From positions 43,054,758 through 43,118,757 of the forward strand of contig OX485805.1 of the NCBI GenBank assembly GCA_950295325.1: a stretch of DNA of 64,000 nucleotides. Direction: 5' to 3'. The notes below the pieces were generated by a model. The model searched no databases and had not been told where the DNA came from. It saw only the letters and a program-made list of their open reading frames with translations. Of this stretch, positions 47,520-60,462 are shown piece by piece (positions within the stretch are counted from its first letter, which is position 1; every line of letters begins with the position of its first letter). Position numbers and translations under genes: made by a program. The DNA comes from Polytrichum commune. Taxonomy: Eukaryota > Streptophyta > Polytrichopsida > Polytrichales > Polytrichaceae.

Positions 47520-50357
47520 TGTGAACCCTTTGAGTGGTCCACCACTCTGCGGGATCACTTTTAGTTAGAATGTTAGCATTAAAAGTTAGAATTGATAGGG
47601 AATTTAGGAAAAATTAGTTCATTTAGCATTTAGCCTAGAAGAAGGAAGGTCAAAATGAAACTAAGTAGTGCTAGAAGATAGCAAAGTAGAAAAAATGTGC
47701 TAGCTAGTAAAAACAACTAGCTAAGCAAATATTAGTAGATGCTAGTTATTAAGCAAATGTTAGTAGATGCTAGCTAAGCAAGTGTTAGTTTATTAGTTAG
47801 TGTGAGGCACACAAGACTATTGGAGGTGTTTTACGTAAGAAGATAAAATCGGCGTGAAGAATTTTGAAGAAAAAAAGAAAGAGAGCAAGGGGGATACTTG
47901 CCCACTTGCCCCCTTGCCAACTCGATGGCGGAAAAATTAGAAAGATTTCTAAAGGTTTTTTGTCGGAGCCACCTCGGCGAGAGGGTGGCAACCTCAACCG
48001 GGAAAACCCCCGAGCCAAAATTTCGGGAAAGGGTTTGAAAAATGGATCCGGTGGAGGAGGGGTCCAACCCTTTTGTGAGAGGGTTTAAAAACCCCTCCTT
48101 CCACCTTGTAGCTCTCTCTCTTTCTCTAGTTTTTGGGCGAAGCCCTGCTTCAATGTAGTTAGGAAAAAATCCTTTAGCATGTATTCTCAATGGTCTAAAA
48201 GAAAGGCTTGAGAACCTCCTCTACTCTCTCTCTCCTAGTTAGGTTGTGTGTTTATTAATACACCAACAAAATTATTCCTTCTTTTGTAGAGGTAGGTTGG
48301 ATGGTAGAGTTTTGAGTAGAGGCATTATAGACCTCATCTGCCAATGCCCTGAAGGCTTAGTTCAAAAGCTAGAACAAGATACTTATCATTTTTCTCTTAG
48401 AGAGATTTCATATAGCTATCCATAGCCGTTTCCCATTTGTGATTTGGTTGAGATGACAATTAGTTATGGATTTCCAAAGATGGAGTAGAAAAACTGGGTG
48501 GTCTTGTGGGTAGCGGCTGCTGGATCAGACCTGCGAGCCCAATAGGAATTTTAATTCCAAGAAATTATATTTTTCCCAAGTAGAACTTTTGTGTAGCTTT
48601 CCAAAATGGCTTAGAACATTTGATTTGAGCATGATTTGAATTAGATATGAATTGTGCAAGATGGGACACATAGTTTGAGAACTTTTGGTTGACTGCTGCA
48701 TTACAGAGGACCTGCTGGGTTCACTTCGGCTTACCTTTCTAATCACATATTTTTATCAAATACATCTTTTTAATATCTCTCCAGGGTCATATAGAACGTT
48801 TGATTTGACTAAGATTTGAATTAGATATGAATTGTTGAAGGCGAGATACATAGTTTAAGCCTTCTTGATTGACTGCTGTGTTACAAGGAGTCCGCTGAAT
48901 TTCTATTAGCTTAACCTGCTGATGTCATAATTTTTCTAGTTAGAGCTTGTTCATAGCTTTCCAATGGTATAAGGAAAGCCTAGATCCAAGTAGTAAGGAA
49001 TGTGCTATGAATTTTTGAAGTTAGAAGGTAGATAGGTGGGTTGGAAGGGTCGGTTGAATCGACCTCACACTTCCAACCCTCATAACTTTTGCATTTCTTA
49101 TCCGATTAGAGTGATTTTTAGATCATTGGAAAGATAATTTGGTGCACTAAGTATAAATATTATGCTTAGGATTAAATTACAGGGCAGAATAACACTTTAT
49201 ATTTTAATTGTTAACTAAGGTACGCTTACTACCAAACTAGTTACAAAGAAGGAGGCAAGGTCGACGCTCGGAAAGTGGAGCAAGGAAGGAGGTAGCGGCT
49301 CGGCCTACATCAAGCCCAAATCAACCGAGGAAAATTGAGGTAAATTAACTAACCTTAAGCCTTCCATTTAGGATTGGAGGGAGCACGGCTAAGGTACGCA
49401 TCTCTAAACCCACTCACCTATCTCGTAAGGTCAAGTGGCTTGACCACTTGACCGCCAAGGGAGTACCCAATTCCATTGTTTTCGGGGCCCTTGGTATGTT
49501 TTGTGGTAGTAGCTTCATTTATTAGCAAGTTTCGTGTGTGGTAAGTCGGATTAATCACCGACACGACCACTCTGAATGTTGTTGGTGGAAAGGTGGGGTT
49601 AATGACCCGCGAATCCACTATTATGTTGTTGGCCCCATAGATTGGGAGTAATGGCCCCAATTTATGAAGATTGCGCAACAGGTTGAACCTACAGGTCGCC
49701 CGTCACCCTGGTCCCATTGAGTTGCATTTCGTGGTCTATCCAGTGTAAACACATTTAACAATCAAAACATACAAAATAAATCGTAAACCCTTGTTGGCAA
49801 GAGACCCGAGGTAAGGGGTGATGCCTAATATGTTAATGTAGTAAGTTAGGACGTGCAAACAAAAGTAAGTAATTAAGAAGGAATTTGTGTGAAGGGTGGG
49901 ACTTAGGCCAAGTTCCCCCGCTTAGAAAACTAAATAGAACTAAATAAAGAAATAGGAAGAATTGAATGGTCCATCAAATTGTCGTTATTCCGTTCGTTGA
50001 GTTAGGGTGGTATGAGTCACACCCGGTTGGGTGTATCAGAACCATCCCAATTCACAAATTAGGATTGCCTTGGTTTCAAGGCTGGTGCGTCTGCGCGTAG
50101 AATAGGTTGTAGGTTAAGGTTAGAACTAGATATGAAATTGGTTAGTGGACTTTAAAGCCACACTAGTAAAAAACTAAGGCCTAACCTCCGGAGGTACTAC
50201 GACGCATATTTAATCTCCCTTAAAAATCTAACTACTCACGTTATACACCTATCATCCGGGTTCGGCTTGGGCGCCTGCAAATGCAGGCCACCTTCACCGA
50301 AGGGCTTGTGTGATACTTTTAGGCTCCCTCGAAAGGGGGTGGCCCAAAAATACCACA
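47520..50357 (+). mobile_element. Solo-LTR-like element (2,838 bp) inserted in the ParB-like gene
   Basis: Bounded by TG and CA with a 5-bp target duplication, no internal domains, no primer site and no second LTR: most simply a solo LTR of an unidentified retrotransposon with long LTRs. The frames inside (for example 47,831-48,190 and 49,418-49,678, both minus) show no known protein. Its inverted twin at 27,073-29,910 has the same length and nearly the same sequence, so one insertion was copied with the surrounding gene. Confidence 0.75.
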
Positions 50358-50362
50358 GCTGC
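50358..50362. other. Target site duplication GCTGC, right
   Basis: The second copy of the duplication; the coding frame continues with LRRTTPSETPAD. Confidence 0.9.
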
Positions 50363-51107
50363 CTTGAGGCGAACCACTCCATCGGAGACACCGGCGGATA
50401 GCGAGACTCCTACGCCTTCTGGCAGCCGCCAAACAACTCCCTCCAAGAGGGCGAGAGAGTCATCTGTGATGACTGACGAGCCAGTCTCTCCCGAATTGCG
50501 CATGCCGAAGCCAGGGCAGGAAGTGGATGCAGGGGAGATCCAAAAAATCGTGAACAATTTCACGACCAAGTGCTCCCATTGCTTTTTCATGGGCAGGAAT
50601 TTCAAATTCGACGTGAACATCAGTCAGTGTCATCTCGCGCCACCAGAAAAATGTGTCCGGGCAAAAGAAGACGCCTACGTCGATTGGATAATCGCGCAGA
50701 TCGTTAGCGAACAATTCAAAGACGATAGGAAAACCATTGTAGTGATGCCCCAGGGACTGAAGAAAATGCCTACCCCTGAAATGTGGGCGACAATTCAGAA
50801 AGGCGATTTTTGGCTCATAGACGGCCAACACAGCGTTGAGGCTTCCAAGAAAATCCAACTGATGACTGAGTGGGACGATCCCAACCATCAGAAGGAGAAG
50901 TTGAAGGTGTGGAAGGCACTGGTGGTGTGGTCTGACGATGAGACCCGACTGAGCGACATCTCCCGTTACTTTAACATGGGGAATAAGAAAAGGGCCTACC
51001 AAGCTTCCTGGATAAGGAATATCATGGCCTCGCGGGAGGTGTGGGAGTTCTATGGTAGGCCTCCCAAGGAGAGGGAGAATGCGAAGGACAAGAATCCCAA
51101 GTGGGAG

Positions 51108-51321
51108 GTGAGTATTGTTTGGGTCGATCGACCCAAACTCATTTTCCAGCTTTATTTGTGTACTTTGGGTCGCTCGACCCAAAGTCTTGTTGCAGTCATG
51201 TTTTTTTTTAGTTTGGGTCGATCGACCCAAACTCTTGGTGCAGACACTGGTCATGATATGTTTTGGAAATCACATGTACATATCTAACATGCATTCAAAT
51301 GATTGTTTTGATCACATGCAG
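51108..51321 (+). other. Intron of the ParB-like gene with three family 1 dyads
   Basis: Donor GTGAGT, acceptor ATGCAG. Dyads at 51,117-51,138 (AT), 51,163-51,184 (CT, outermost pair also changed in step, C...G) and 51,211-51,232 (AT). About a third of this 214-bp intron is dyad. Confidence 0.9.
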
Positions 51322-52653
51322 GACTTCAAATACCAAATGATAAATAAATTCTCCTCCATTGATAATGCTAGTCACAAACAGAAGAAATACAACGAGCTTA
51401 GAGGAGAGATTTATTTAATCACAGCATCCGACTCCGTTTGGATGAAGTGGAAGAGTGTATTTGAGAAGCATGAGACGGGTGAGCTCATCGACCCGGACAC
51501 AGGAATGTACTTCAACCAAACCGCGCGCTTCAAACAAATGAAGCCTCTCGTGAGAGAGTTCTTTAGAACTCTTCAAGGCCTTTCCGAGACGGAGATGGAG
51601 AAGGCGGCGGCGCATATCCTGCATTTCACGCCCACGGCGAAAAGGTGTTGGGTGCACCCGAAGATTGTCTTCTTAAAGCCCAAATCCTTCGTCCCTTCAT
51701 GCTACACTATGAAGGAATGGACGGAGAATAGGAAAAAGAAGACAACTATAGTGCAGGAGTTGCATAAATTGGTGCCGGAGAGGAATATTGTTGTGGACGG
51801 CGAGGTTCATGAGGCTAACTGGAGAGCATTCAAAGCTGAATATAAGTTCACCAGTGCCTCCATGGCGGCTCTAATAAGGGAAGCGGGGGACGACTTCCTG
51901 CGGGCCAAGATGGTGAAAGGTGGGAAGAACCGGGCGCTTCCCGACCACACAGCGCGTGCGTTCTCGAACTTCATCAAGGAGAAGAAGATTGTCCAATTTG
52001 AAGGGGACGCTTACTTCAACCTTGTCACCTTCGAGCCTTTGAAAATTCAAGGCTGGCCAGGTCAGGACGCCAAAATGGCCATAAGGACGAAAGCAGGGGG
52101 GCGTTTTCCATTCGGAATCATAGATTTCAGGAACATTCTTGGAAGCTCATTTGAGGGTACGATGAGCACACCGTTTTACGACCCCTTCCTATCTAAGTTC
52201 GTCGATTACGCGAGTCCTAAGTTCAGGGAGATTGATATCTGGCTATGGATAGTCGAGGATAGGAGGGCGGAGCAGGTGTACGACCTTGTCCGGAAATTGC
52301 AGCCGGAGTATGCAGTCTCCAAGTCTCACTACATCGCCGCACCGGCGGAGGGGGCCTACACGTTGTTGAAGGACAAGAAGACCAAGGTCGTCAACGTCCT
52401 GTGTTTGTACTTCGTGTACAAAGCGGAGTTGTTGAAGGTGCTGAACCACCCTATATCCCGGATGGACAAGCTCTTCCAAGTACCAGATGGGTTAGGTGCC
52501 AGCAAATGCCTATACGACGAGGCCAAATACGCAAACTATCCTGCAGATGAGCTGCGGATGGAATTCTACATGCGGATGCTGAGGACGCTGACGAGGAGAG
52601 GGGACTGTATCTTCAACGTGTTCGGGGGCTCGAAACCCGTTTATGCTGCCATG

Positions 52654-52843
52654 GTAAGTTACATTCTTTAGCTCTTGCGCAGCTTTGGTCGGTCGACCCA
52701 AACTAGGGTCTGTCTTGATTTGGGTCGGTCCACCCAAACTAGGCTCTCTCTTGGTTTGGGTCGGTCGACCCAAACTAGATATTGTTTTTGGTCTTGTTTT
52801 TTGTCTTGCAAATTCTAATTTCTATATAACTTGGATTGTGTAG
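52654..52843 (+). other. Intron of the ParB-like gene with three family 1 dyads
   Basis: Donor GTAAGT, acceptor TTGTGTAG. Dyads at 52,683-52,703 (one G missing), 52,718-52,739 (one arm mismatch) and 52,754-52,775 (centre GT), spaced about 35 bp apart. Confidence 0.88.
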
Positions 52844-53582
52844 ATGTTGGGGTTGAACATCTACTCGTACATAGAGGATGGCGATCTGCAATTTTACAGG
52901 ACGCAGAAATCGCTGGCAAAGAAGATGGATATCCTCGATTGGATCCCGGGAAGCTACGTGGACGAGGTTGTTGAGGGGGGTGAGAACCCTCTTGATAGGG
53001 CGAGGCGGATCAACCCGGAAGAAATTGCGATGAGGGCAACAACCCAATTACCCGAACCTCTAGTCGGGTTGCATCCGGGCAATCCGTCCCGTACAGGAGG
53101 TGGAGAGCTGGAAGAGGAGGAGGACGAAGAAGAACACGGAGAGGAGGAAAAGGAGGGGGATGTGGAGGAAGGGGCAACGGGATTCACGCAAGAATCCGAA
53201 GCCCCTCAGAGGAAGAAGGCTATGCGTGTGGCAACCCCGAAGAGTAAGATGATGCCCGTCCTTACGGTGGACGATGCGAGGGGCATGTACTCCAGGGACG
53301 CGACTGCCACGTTCCGGGAGAGGAGGAAGTTAAAGGGAAAGAAACTCTATGGCGATTACGCATTGGAGGAGACCATTGCCATTAGCAGCGAGGACGACGA
53401 CGACATTGAGCTCGCCAAACGGCTCAGATCGGATCCCCCCTCCCCGACAGCGTTCGCAGGCATGGTTAGGGTGAAACCCGAGGTCCTCACTGTGGAGGAA
53501 GCCAACGAGAAGATGCGTAGAGACGAGGAGCAGCGCGTCCGCCTGCAGAGGGCTGCCGCGGAAGAACCCTCCGTGCGGAACG

Positions 53583-54274
53583 GGAAACTCAAGTATGTGA
53601 GCATAGTTCGGAGAGCGGAGAGCGGAGAGCGGAGATTGGAGAGCGGAGATTTTCAAATTTGTTGGAATATTTTAGGGGAAGTCGTGCCTATTTCCGTGGA
53701 ATTTAGTGATAGTTTGTCTTCAATTTGTCGAAAAAGCCACCCCATTCCCGTGTAAATAATAACCGAACCTTGGTCGGTGAACCAACCGAACCTATAGGCG
53801 TGGAAGATAGTGTTTGTTATCAAACATCTTATAGTCTAGGTTTCGAATACGTTTATATTAAATTAGGGCTTACGTCATCAATTGAACATATGAGTTAAGC
53901 CTTACACAAACATTCAAGCGGTATGGAATGTGGCCAAGAGTTAAAGTTCAACACAAACATTCAAGCGGTATGGAATGTGGCCAAGAGTTAAAGTTCAACA
54001 CAAACATTCAAGCGGTATGGAATGTGGCCAAGAGTTAAAGTTCAACACAAACATTCAAAGTCACTCACAACCTTAGCATCTCTCAAATACAACTAAAGTA
54101 GACAACCTTCAAAGTATACTCAACCCGTCCACCCAACCTATCTAGAGAATTGAAATCAAACACCAACCAACTTCAATAAGGGATTGAATGAGGTTTGCAA
54201 TAGCCACATAAAAATTGAAGAAATAAACTTATAAAGTAAAATCAATACAAACAAAATGGAGGTCCGAGGCGTAG
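53583..54274. repeat. Non-coding gap with a microsatellite and a 47-bp tandem repeat
   Basis: A GAGAGCG-type microsatellite spans 53,611-53,645. A 47-bp unit (ACACAAACATTC...AAAGTTCA) repeats at 53,904, 53,951, 53,998 and in part at 54,045. It separates the convergent ends of the two ParB-like genes. Confidence 0.8.
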
Positions 54275-57200
54275 TCAAGAACTAGGACTACCATGTCTAT
54301 CACTATCCTCACCCTCCTCGGCCTCTATGTCTAGAAAATCCTCTATTAGTTTGTTGAAAGGCCGGATGCGACTAGGAGGTGGAGACGGAGCTTCCGCTAA
54401 AAGATTGGCAAAACTAGCAGCATAGGTTGGGAGCTCGAACGTCTTGGAAGGACTCGAACTCATACATGCGTTCTCCCTTGGCGCTCTGAACGAATAAGCA
54501 ATAAGATTAGAAACAAAATAACACACAAAGATGGGAAAATGACAAGAACGTAAATATGAGAAAACATAGAAATAAAACTTACGCACAAAGAAAACCGAAT
54601 GCGCGTTTGGTCATCTTCTTAGGAGGATCAAACATAGAGGTGGACGGTGTGGCATTTGAGCGGGGAGGTCGCGAAGGTTGGTTTTCACGCATGGGGAGTA
54701 GTATCGCATTAAAAATCACTGGGTCACTCTCAAGGGCCACAATATGCCGCTCAATGGAGCGACACGCTGTAATCGAACCACCTACACCACATTGCCAGTC
54801 CATAATAACATCATTCTTATCGGTGAGAGTAGCAAAAAGGATAGAAAAAAAAACTTGATGCTTTTCGCGAGCACCTCTCCAGGGTATCCCATCACTGCGC
54901 ATTGTCTGGCTCTTCTCATCGGTGAAAGCATTCAACCATCCATCTCGCTGGAGGTAGTAGCCATACTCCTGGGCGGCCTCCGGTCGCACTTTCAGAACGG
55001 AGTTAGCACGAACAAGAACCTTGATATTGAATTTGCGAGTCTGAAAAAATGACAACGATTTCATAAGAATCGGAATAAGTAAAATGAAAAACAAAACAAA
55101 AATGGACTAGGAGATGGATAGTTGCTTACCACTCCAGAGGGGTCCACCGGAGATTGGAGGTCCAAATCAGCCATTCCGAACCAATCTTCGGCGACGTAGA
55201 AGTCGTAAGTGTGTGCCCAATCGAAAACCATCCTAGAAACACTTGCACTCGCACAATGGACAAGGACAAGGACGCCATGATCATAGAGGTTAGATTTTGC
55301 AAATGCAAAAAGACACTCATAGTAAGAATCATGGAGCTTGTTCCATTCAGGAACATCCGTGGAGATGTTGGGCACCGGCAAATTTTCAGGAATGTCCGCG
55401 AAGAGTAAATTGAGGCCCTTGTGAAATGTAGAGGAGGTGTTCACACGGGAGCGACCTTCCCCGGCCTGCAATGAAAAATTCATGAGAAAAAATGGAGAAG
55501 GAAAAACAAAACCAAACCAAACGGAAAGGAGTCTGATGAATGCCAAAAGAAAACATACAAACCTTGGCAATGAACTCTTGTATGCGCGTATATGCCGGGA
55601 GGGGACCTCCTGCAAGGTCGGAATTGAGCATGAGTTGTACCATGCCCACATTTTCGATGAGGGCAAGCGTGGTAGGGGAATCCGAAGAGGTGGCACTCGT
55701 ATCCAAGAGGGCGGCCTTCCTCTTGCGAGGCAAGGAGAGTAGAGAAGTGCCACTGTGTGAAGAAGTAGCAATAGTTTGTTGACGAGATGCGGATGGAGTG
55801 ATAGAGGGGGCAGCTGATGGAGCAACTGATGGAGCAACTGATGGAGCAACGGAGGGAGTACTAGGTGGACTCTGTAAAAGGGTGGGTGGTTGAACAAGGG
55901 TCTTTGAGGCAGACCGAGTTGATTGAGTGCCGGTATTCCTAGCTCTTCCCTTTCCCTTTGGTGCCTTGGGCGGTGGAGGAGGAAGCTCAACAATGTCGGG
56001 CTCCTCAAAGGGGACAAAGGTCACCTCGGGAGCACTACTCACAAGGGTGGAAAAAAGAGGCTTCTCTACCTCAGGCACAAATCCTCCAGAACAATCCAAG
56101 TACCATCCCCCAGCCTGCAAGTGAGACTCCGAAAACTTGGAAACTTGCACGGGCGTATACACACAAAGATCGGAGTTGACATTGACCCAATCTACAAGGA
56201 AGGTTGGCAAGCACGAAGAAGGCAAAGCATTCTTCACAACGAGCTCACGGTGGATGAACCTGTAAAATGAAGAACATCATAAACAAAAAAGGTGGCGGGA
56301 TTGAAATGAAACAAAAACTATATGAAATAAAAGAAAACTCAAAATATTACCGGTAAGCGACGTGTTTGATTGCTATGGGGCCTTCCTCAAAATCCATGAG
56401 ATCAAGGCCTTTGATAAATTTCAAATCTCCCTTGTCGTCAAAATAAACCAGAAATGCCTTGTCCCAAAGATTCAGCCTCCAATGCTCAACATAATTGGCC
56501 GGTTGATAAATATCCTCCGCGGAACTCCAATCGATTTCAACGGAACACTCATTTTCAAATGAAGCTATCTCACCCTCAACCCCCTTCTCCAACTATGACA
56601 ACAAAGAAAATAGTAAGGGGATGGTACTTGATAACATACTCCACTCTAACTTGAACCATATATGAAAAACAAAATTCAATTTTGACAACATAGACCTCTA
56701 ACATGGCCCCTTAAGACATTAGAAATATGAACTTAGCTTATTAACTAGAACTCTGAAACCTTAACCTGGCCACTTATTAGGCTGAAAATTTGAATTTAGC
56801 TTATCAACTACAAATCTGAAACCTCAAACATGGCCACATATTAGACTCATAATCTAAACCTAGCTTATCAACTACAAATCTGAAACCGCAAACATGGCCA
56901 CTTATTTCCCTCATAATCTGAACCTAGCTTATCAAGTACAAATCTGAAACCTCTAACTTGGCCACTTATTAGCCTCATAATCTGAACCTTGCTTATCAAC
57001 TACAAATCTGAAACCTCTAACATGGCCACTTTTTTCCCTCATAATCTGAACCTAGCTTATCAACTAAAAATCTGAAACCTCTAACTTGGCCACTTATTAG
57101 GCTCATAATCTGGACCTAGCTTATTAACTACAAATCTGAAACCACTAACATGGCCACTTATTTCCCTCATAATCTGAACCTAGCTTATCAAGTACAAATA

Positions 57201-60200
57201 TGAAACCTCTAACTTGGCCACTTATTAGGCTCATAATCTGAACCTTGCTTATCAACTACAAATCTGAAACCTCTAACATGGCCACTTCTTTCCCTCATAA
57301 TCTGAACCTAGCTTATCAACCAAAAATCTGAAACCTCAAACTTGGCCACTTATTAGGCTCATAATCTGAACCTAGCTCATTAACTACAAATCTGAGACCT
57401 TACACATGGCCCACTAAAACCCCACTATCCCCACCCTCTCGGAATCGAGAGGGTCCCCCCCCCCTTGGCCAAATATTTAGTGGACCTCAAAACTAGACAG
57501 AGAATCTGGAATTAGCTTACATACTAGAATTCTGAACCCTCTAACATGGCCACATATTAGCCTCATAATCTAAACCTAGCTCATTAACTACAAATCTGAC
57601 ACCTTAACATGGCCCACTAAAACCCCTCTTACCCCACCCTCTCGGAAACGAGAGGCCCCCCCCCCTGTCCAAATATTTCTTTGACCTCAAAATTAGACTG
57701 AAAATCTGGAATTAGCTTACATACTAGAAATCTGAACCCTCTAACATGGCCACTTATTAGGCTCATAATCAAAACATTGATTATCAAATACAAAGCTGAA
57801 ACCTTAAACATGGCCCGCTAAAACCCCACTTACCTAATCCTCTCGGAATCGAGAGGGTCCCCCCCCCTGTCCAAATATTTAGTGGACCTCAAAACTAGAC
57901 TAAAAATCTGGAATTAGATTACATACTAGAAATCTGAACCCTCTAATATGGCCACATATTAGGCTCAAAAATTGAACCTAGCTTATCAAGTACAAATCTG
58001 AAACCTCTAACTTGGCCACTTATTAGGCTCATAATCTGAACCTAGCTTATTAACGAGTAATCTGAAACCACTAACATGGCCACTTATTAGGCTCATAATC
58101 TGAACCTTCCTTATGAACTACAAATCTGAGACCTTACACATGGCCCACAAAAACCCCAATATCCCCACCCTCTCGGAATCGAGAGGGTCCCCCCCCCCTT
58201 GGCCAAGTATTTAGTGGACCTCAAAACTAGACTGAAAATCTGGAATTAGATTACATACTAGAAATCTGAACCCTCTAATATGGCCACATATTAGGCTCAA
58301 AATCTGAACATAGCTTATCAAGTACAAATCTGAAACCTCTAACTTGGCCACTTATTAGGCTCATAATCAGAACCTTGCTTATCAACTACAAATCTGAAAC
58401 CTCAAATTGGCCACTTATGAGACTCATAATCTGAACCTTGCTTATCAACTAGAAGTCTGAAACCTCAAACATGGCCACTTATACGACTCAAAATCAGAAC
58501 TTAGCTTATATTCTAGAAAACTGAAACCTTAACCAGGCCAGTTATTCGGCTGAGAATCTGAACTTAGCTTATTAACTAGAAATCTGAGACATCAACCTGG
58601 CCACTTATTCGACTCATGATCTGAATTTAGCTTATCTAATTCAAATCCGAAACCTCAACATGGCCCACTAATACCCCACTATCCCCTTGAAATCCGAAAC
58701 CTTGGCATGACCCACTCGAATCCCACATGTAGAATGGAAAGGAAGAAACGGAGTCAAAATACTGAGGATGCACCTGAGCCCAGAAAGAAGCTTTGTTGAG
58801 CCAGTTGTCGAGGACTTTCTCCCTAAGAGGGAGATCGGAGGGAAATCTATTCTTATCCTTGACCTCGGGAGGAGAGTTCCACCAACGTAGCCACTTGGCC
58901 TTGAAGTGGGAATCTACATGTGTGGTGGCCACCTTTTGAAGTTTCTCAATTGTCATATCAGTGACCAGGAAAGCGGAGAAATGACGGTCAATCTGCCACA
59001 TAGAAGAAAGATAAGTAAAATAAAGATAAAACAAGCACGGCAAAATTCATAGGAGGATGAAAAACTAAACCAAAAAACAAAGATAGGAGAGACACCTCGT
59101 TGAAGAAATCATCACCGTTGTCCTTGTGGGCAACGGAAATGAACTTCTCAAAGTTCCGAGAACGAATGGTTTTGATCAACCTATCTTGGGCTTTTGTCAT
59201 AGCATTCCAAATATCGGTAGCAGTTCTCTGAGCCTCCGGAGTAGCCTCACGATATAACCTTGCCGCGGTATCAGCCGCGTTGGATATCTCCCTCTGAAAA
59301 AAACAAAAATAAGGATAAGAAGCGCACATAGACGTGGGAGAAGGATGGGAGTGGAAAATGTACACAAAATTTACCTTGTATAAGAACTTGACGAAGACAT
59401 CTAATGTCAGGGGATACCAAGTAGGACTCTTCTCCATCTTGGACTCACACATCTTGTAGTCCGAAACGGAAAGGAGGTCTTTGAACTCCTCTAGCCTCAT
59501 CTTTCCAAACGTGCGAATGCGAAGTAACTTGGCGGGGAGGTTGTCCTTAACATGGTCATGCTCCGTGGACCTAGACAAATAAAATGTTAGAGGAGAAAAT
59601 ACGAACAAACAAAAGAGACGATCAACAACATTAAATGTTGAACTCACCAGTTGATGTCATTCATAGCATTAAGAAAGAGAGCGGTGCAATTTCTTGCATC
59701 CACCACAATACAATCAGCCCATATATGCCAATTTTTGTCCAACGGGTGATGATTGTTGATATGCCTCCACCAAGCTGTCAATCGATGGTTCCCTTCCCAC
59801 ACGAAGCACATTTTGCCAACAAAGTAAGCAAGGTCGGAGTCTTTTTGGAGTATGGCATCAAACTCTGCATTGGCCTCCTGCCATAATGGACTCCAGGAGG
59901 ACTTGATGTCATCGGAGACATCAAGAGGCTCATCGAGGTTGTTGTATGCTGAGACGTACATAGCTCGGTCACCATCACGATACCCCATCACAAACTCATT
60001 CTCCAAACGAGAAACATCAACGTCGTTGATTGGCCGAACAAGAGGAAGAGTCCGCAACCGACACAATGGAATTGAGAAACGAGACTTCCCTAGAGGCTTG
60101 AATCGAACCCGCTGAATCACGGTGTTGGAGTCTTGTTTTTGCGATCTACGAATCGTTAACTCTGCTTCAGCTGGATTCGACTCAGCAAGAGGTCTTATGC

Positions 60201-60462
60201 AGTCGGGTATAGCCGGAACATCAATCTACAACATAAGAGAAAGAAAGCATAAGAAAAGAACTCTAAACCCAGAATGTCAATGCAACATTGATACAATACA
60301 AGAACACTTGTATCAGATGAACGAATCAAACACCTCTTCTTGTGAGATGTCATCCAAAGCCGCATGGCTAGCCTCAGGAGGCGACAATATAACAACCCCA
60401 TCCGCCATGTATTGCACCCGTGCTACAGTAAGACCCAAAGACTCCGATGCCTGCATGCACAT
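54275..60462 (-). CDS. Second ParB-like/methyltransferase-like protein, ten exons, intact (about 1,087 aa)
   Basis: Exons (minus): 60,462-60,334, 60,225-59,648, 59,570-59,375, 59,293-59,096, 58,992-58,774, 56,592-56,351, 56,259-55,563, 55,465-55,130, 55,040-54,583, 54,485-54,275. All junctions are GT-AG and phases agree throughout, summing to 1,088 codons with stop. Residues about 95-230 form a ParB-like region with CFVWEGNHRLTAWW near 185-197. The middle is Trp-rich and unassigned. A Pro/Ser/Ala-rich linker (PSVAPSVAP type) follows. The C-terminus (about 754-1,018) resembles a permuted N6/N4 methyltransferase: a NLYDHGVLVLVH strand region, then IMDWQCGVGGSITACRSIERHIVALESD near 944, like motif I. 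No DPPY-type catalytic box is visible, so methylation activity is doubtful. The start is ATG 60,462 or 60,456; an upstream exon is possible. No sign of decay. Confidence 0.75.
56593..58773 (-). repeat. 2.2-kb intron filled with a ~64-bp satellite and family 3 dyads
   Basis: The intron between exons 5 and 6 consists of many ~64-bp units (ACTACAAATCTGAAACCTC, ATGGCCACTTATTAGG, CTCATAATCTGAACCTAGC), with a longer unit containing a dyad at 57,433-57,454, 57,636-57,657, 57,837-57,858 and 58,167-58,188. The dyad is ACCCTCTCG-GAAT-CGAGAGGGT, 9-bp arms around 4 bases, usually followed by a C run. The flanking splice sites and phase are intact. Confidence 0.88.

Larger units (their letters stand above)
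46939..53755 (+). pseudogene. ParB-like/degenerate DNA methyltransferase-like gene, plus-strand copy
   Basis: Exons: 46,939-47,519 plus 50,363-51,107 (one exon split by an insertion), 51,322-52,653, and 52,844 onward; junctions are phase 0 and the split exon rejoins in frame (1,326 nt). A ParB/sulfiredoxin-like block lies at about 50,600-51,080, with FWLIDGQHSVEAS at 50,811 as its signature. A C-terminal block looks like a permuted adenine/cytosine-N4 methyltransferase: a region near 52,120-52,300 where DPPY would be expected but is not seen, then IFNVFGGSKPVYAAM (52,609-52,653), resembling the S-adenosylmethionine-binding FxGxG motif. An acidic Glu-rich stretch follows (53,100-53,170). Disabling features: in-frame TGA 47,059 and TAG 47,410, a 2.8-kb insertion, and loss of homology to the other copy at 53,583. 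The last codons run through a GAGAGCG microsatellite to a stop at 53,755. Confidence 0.7.
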
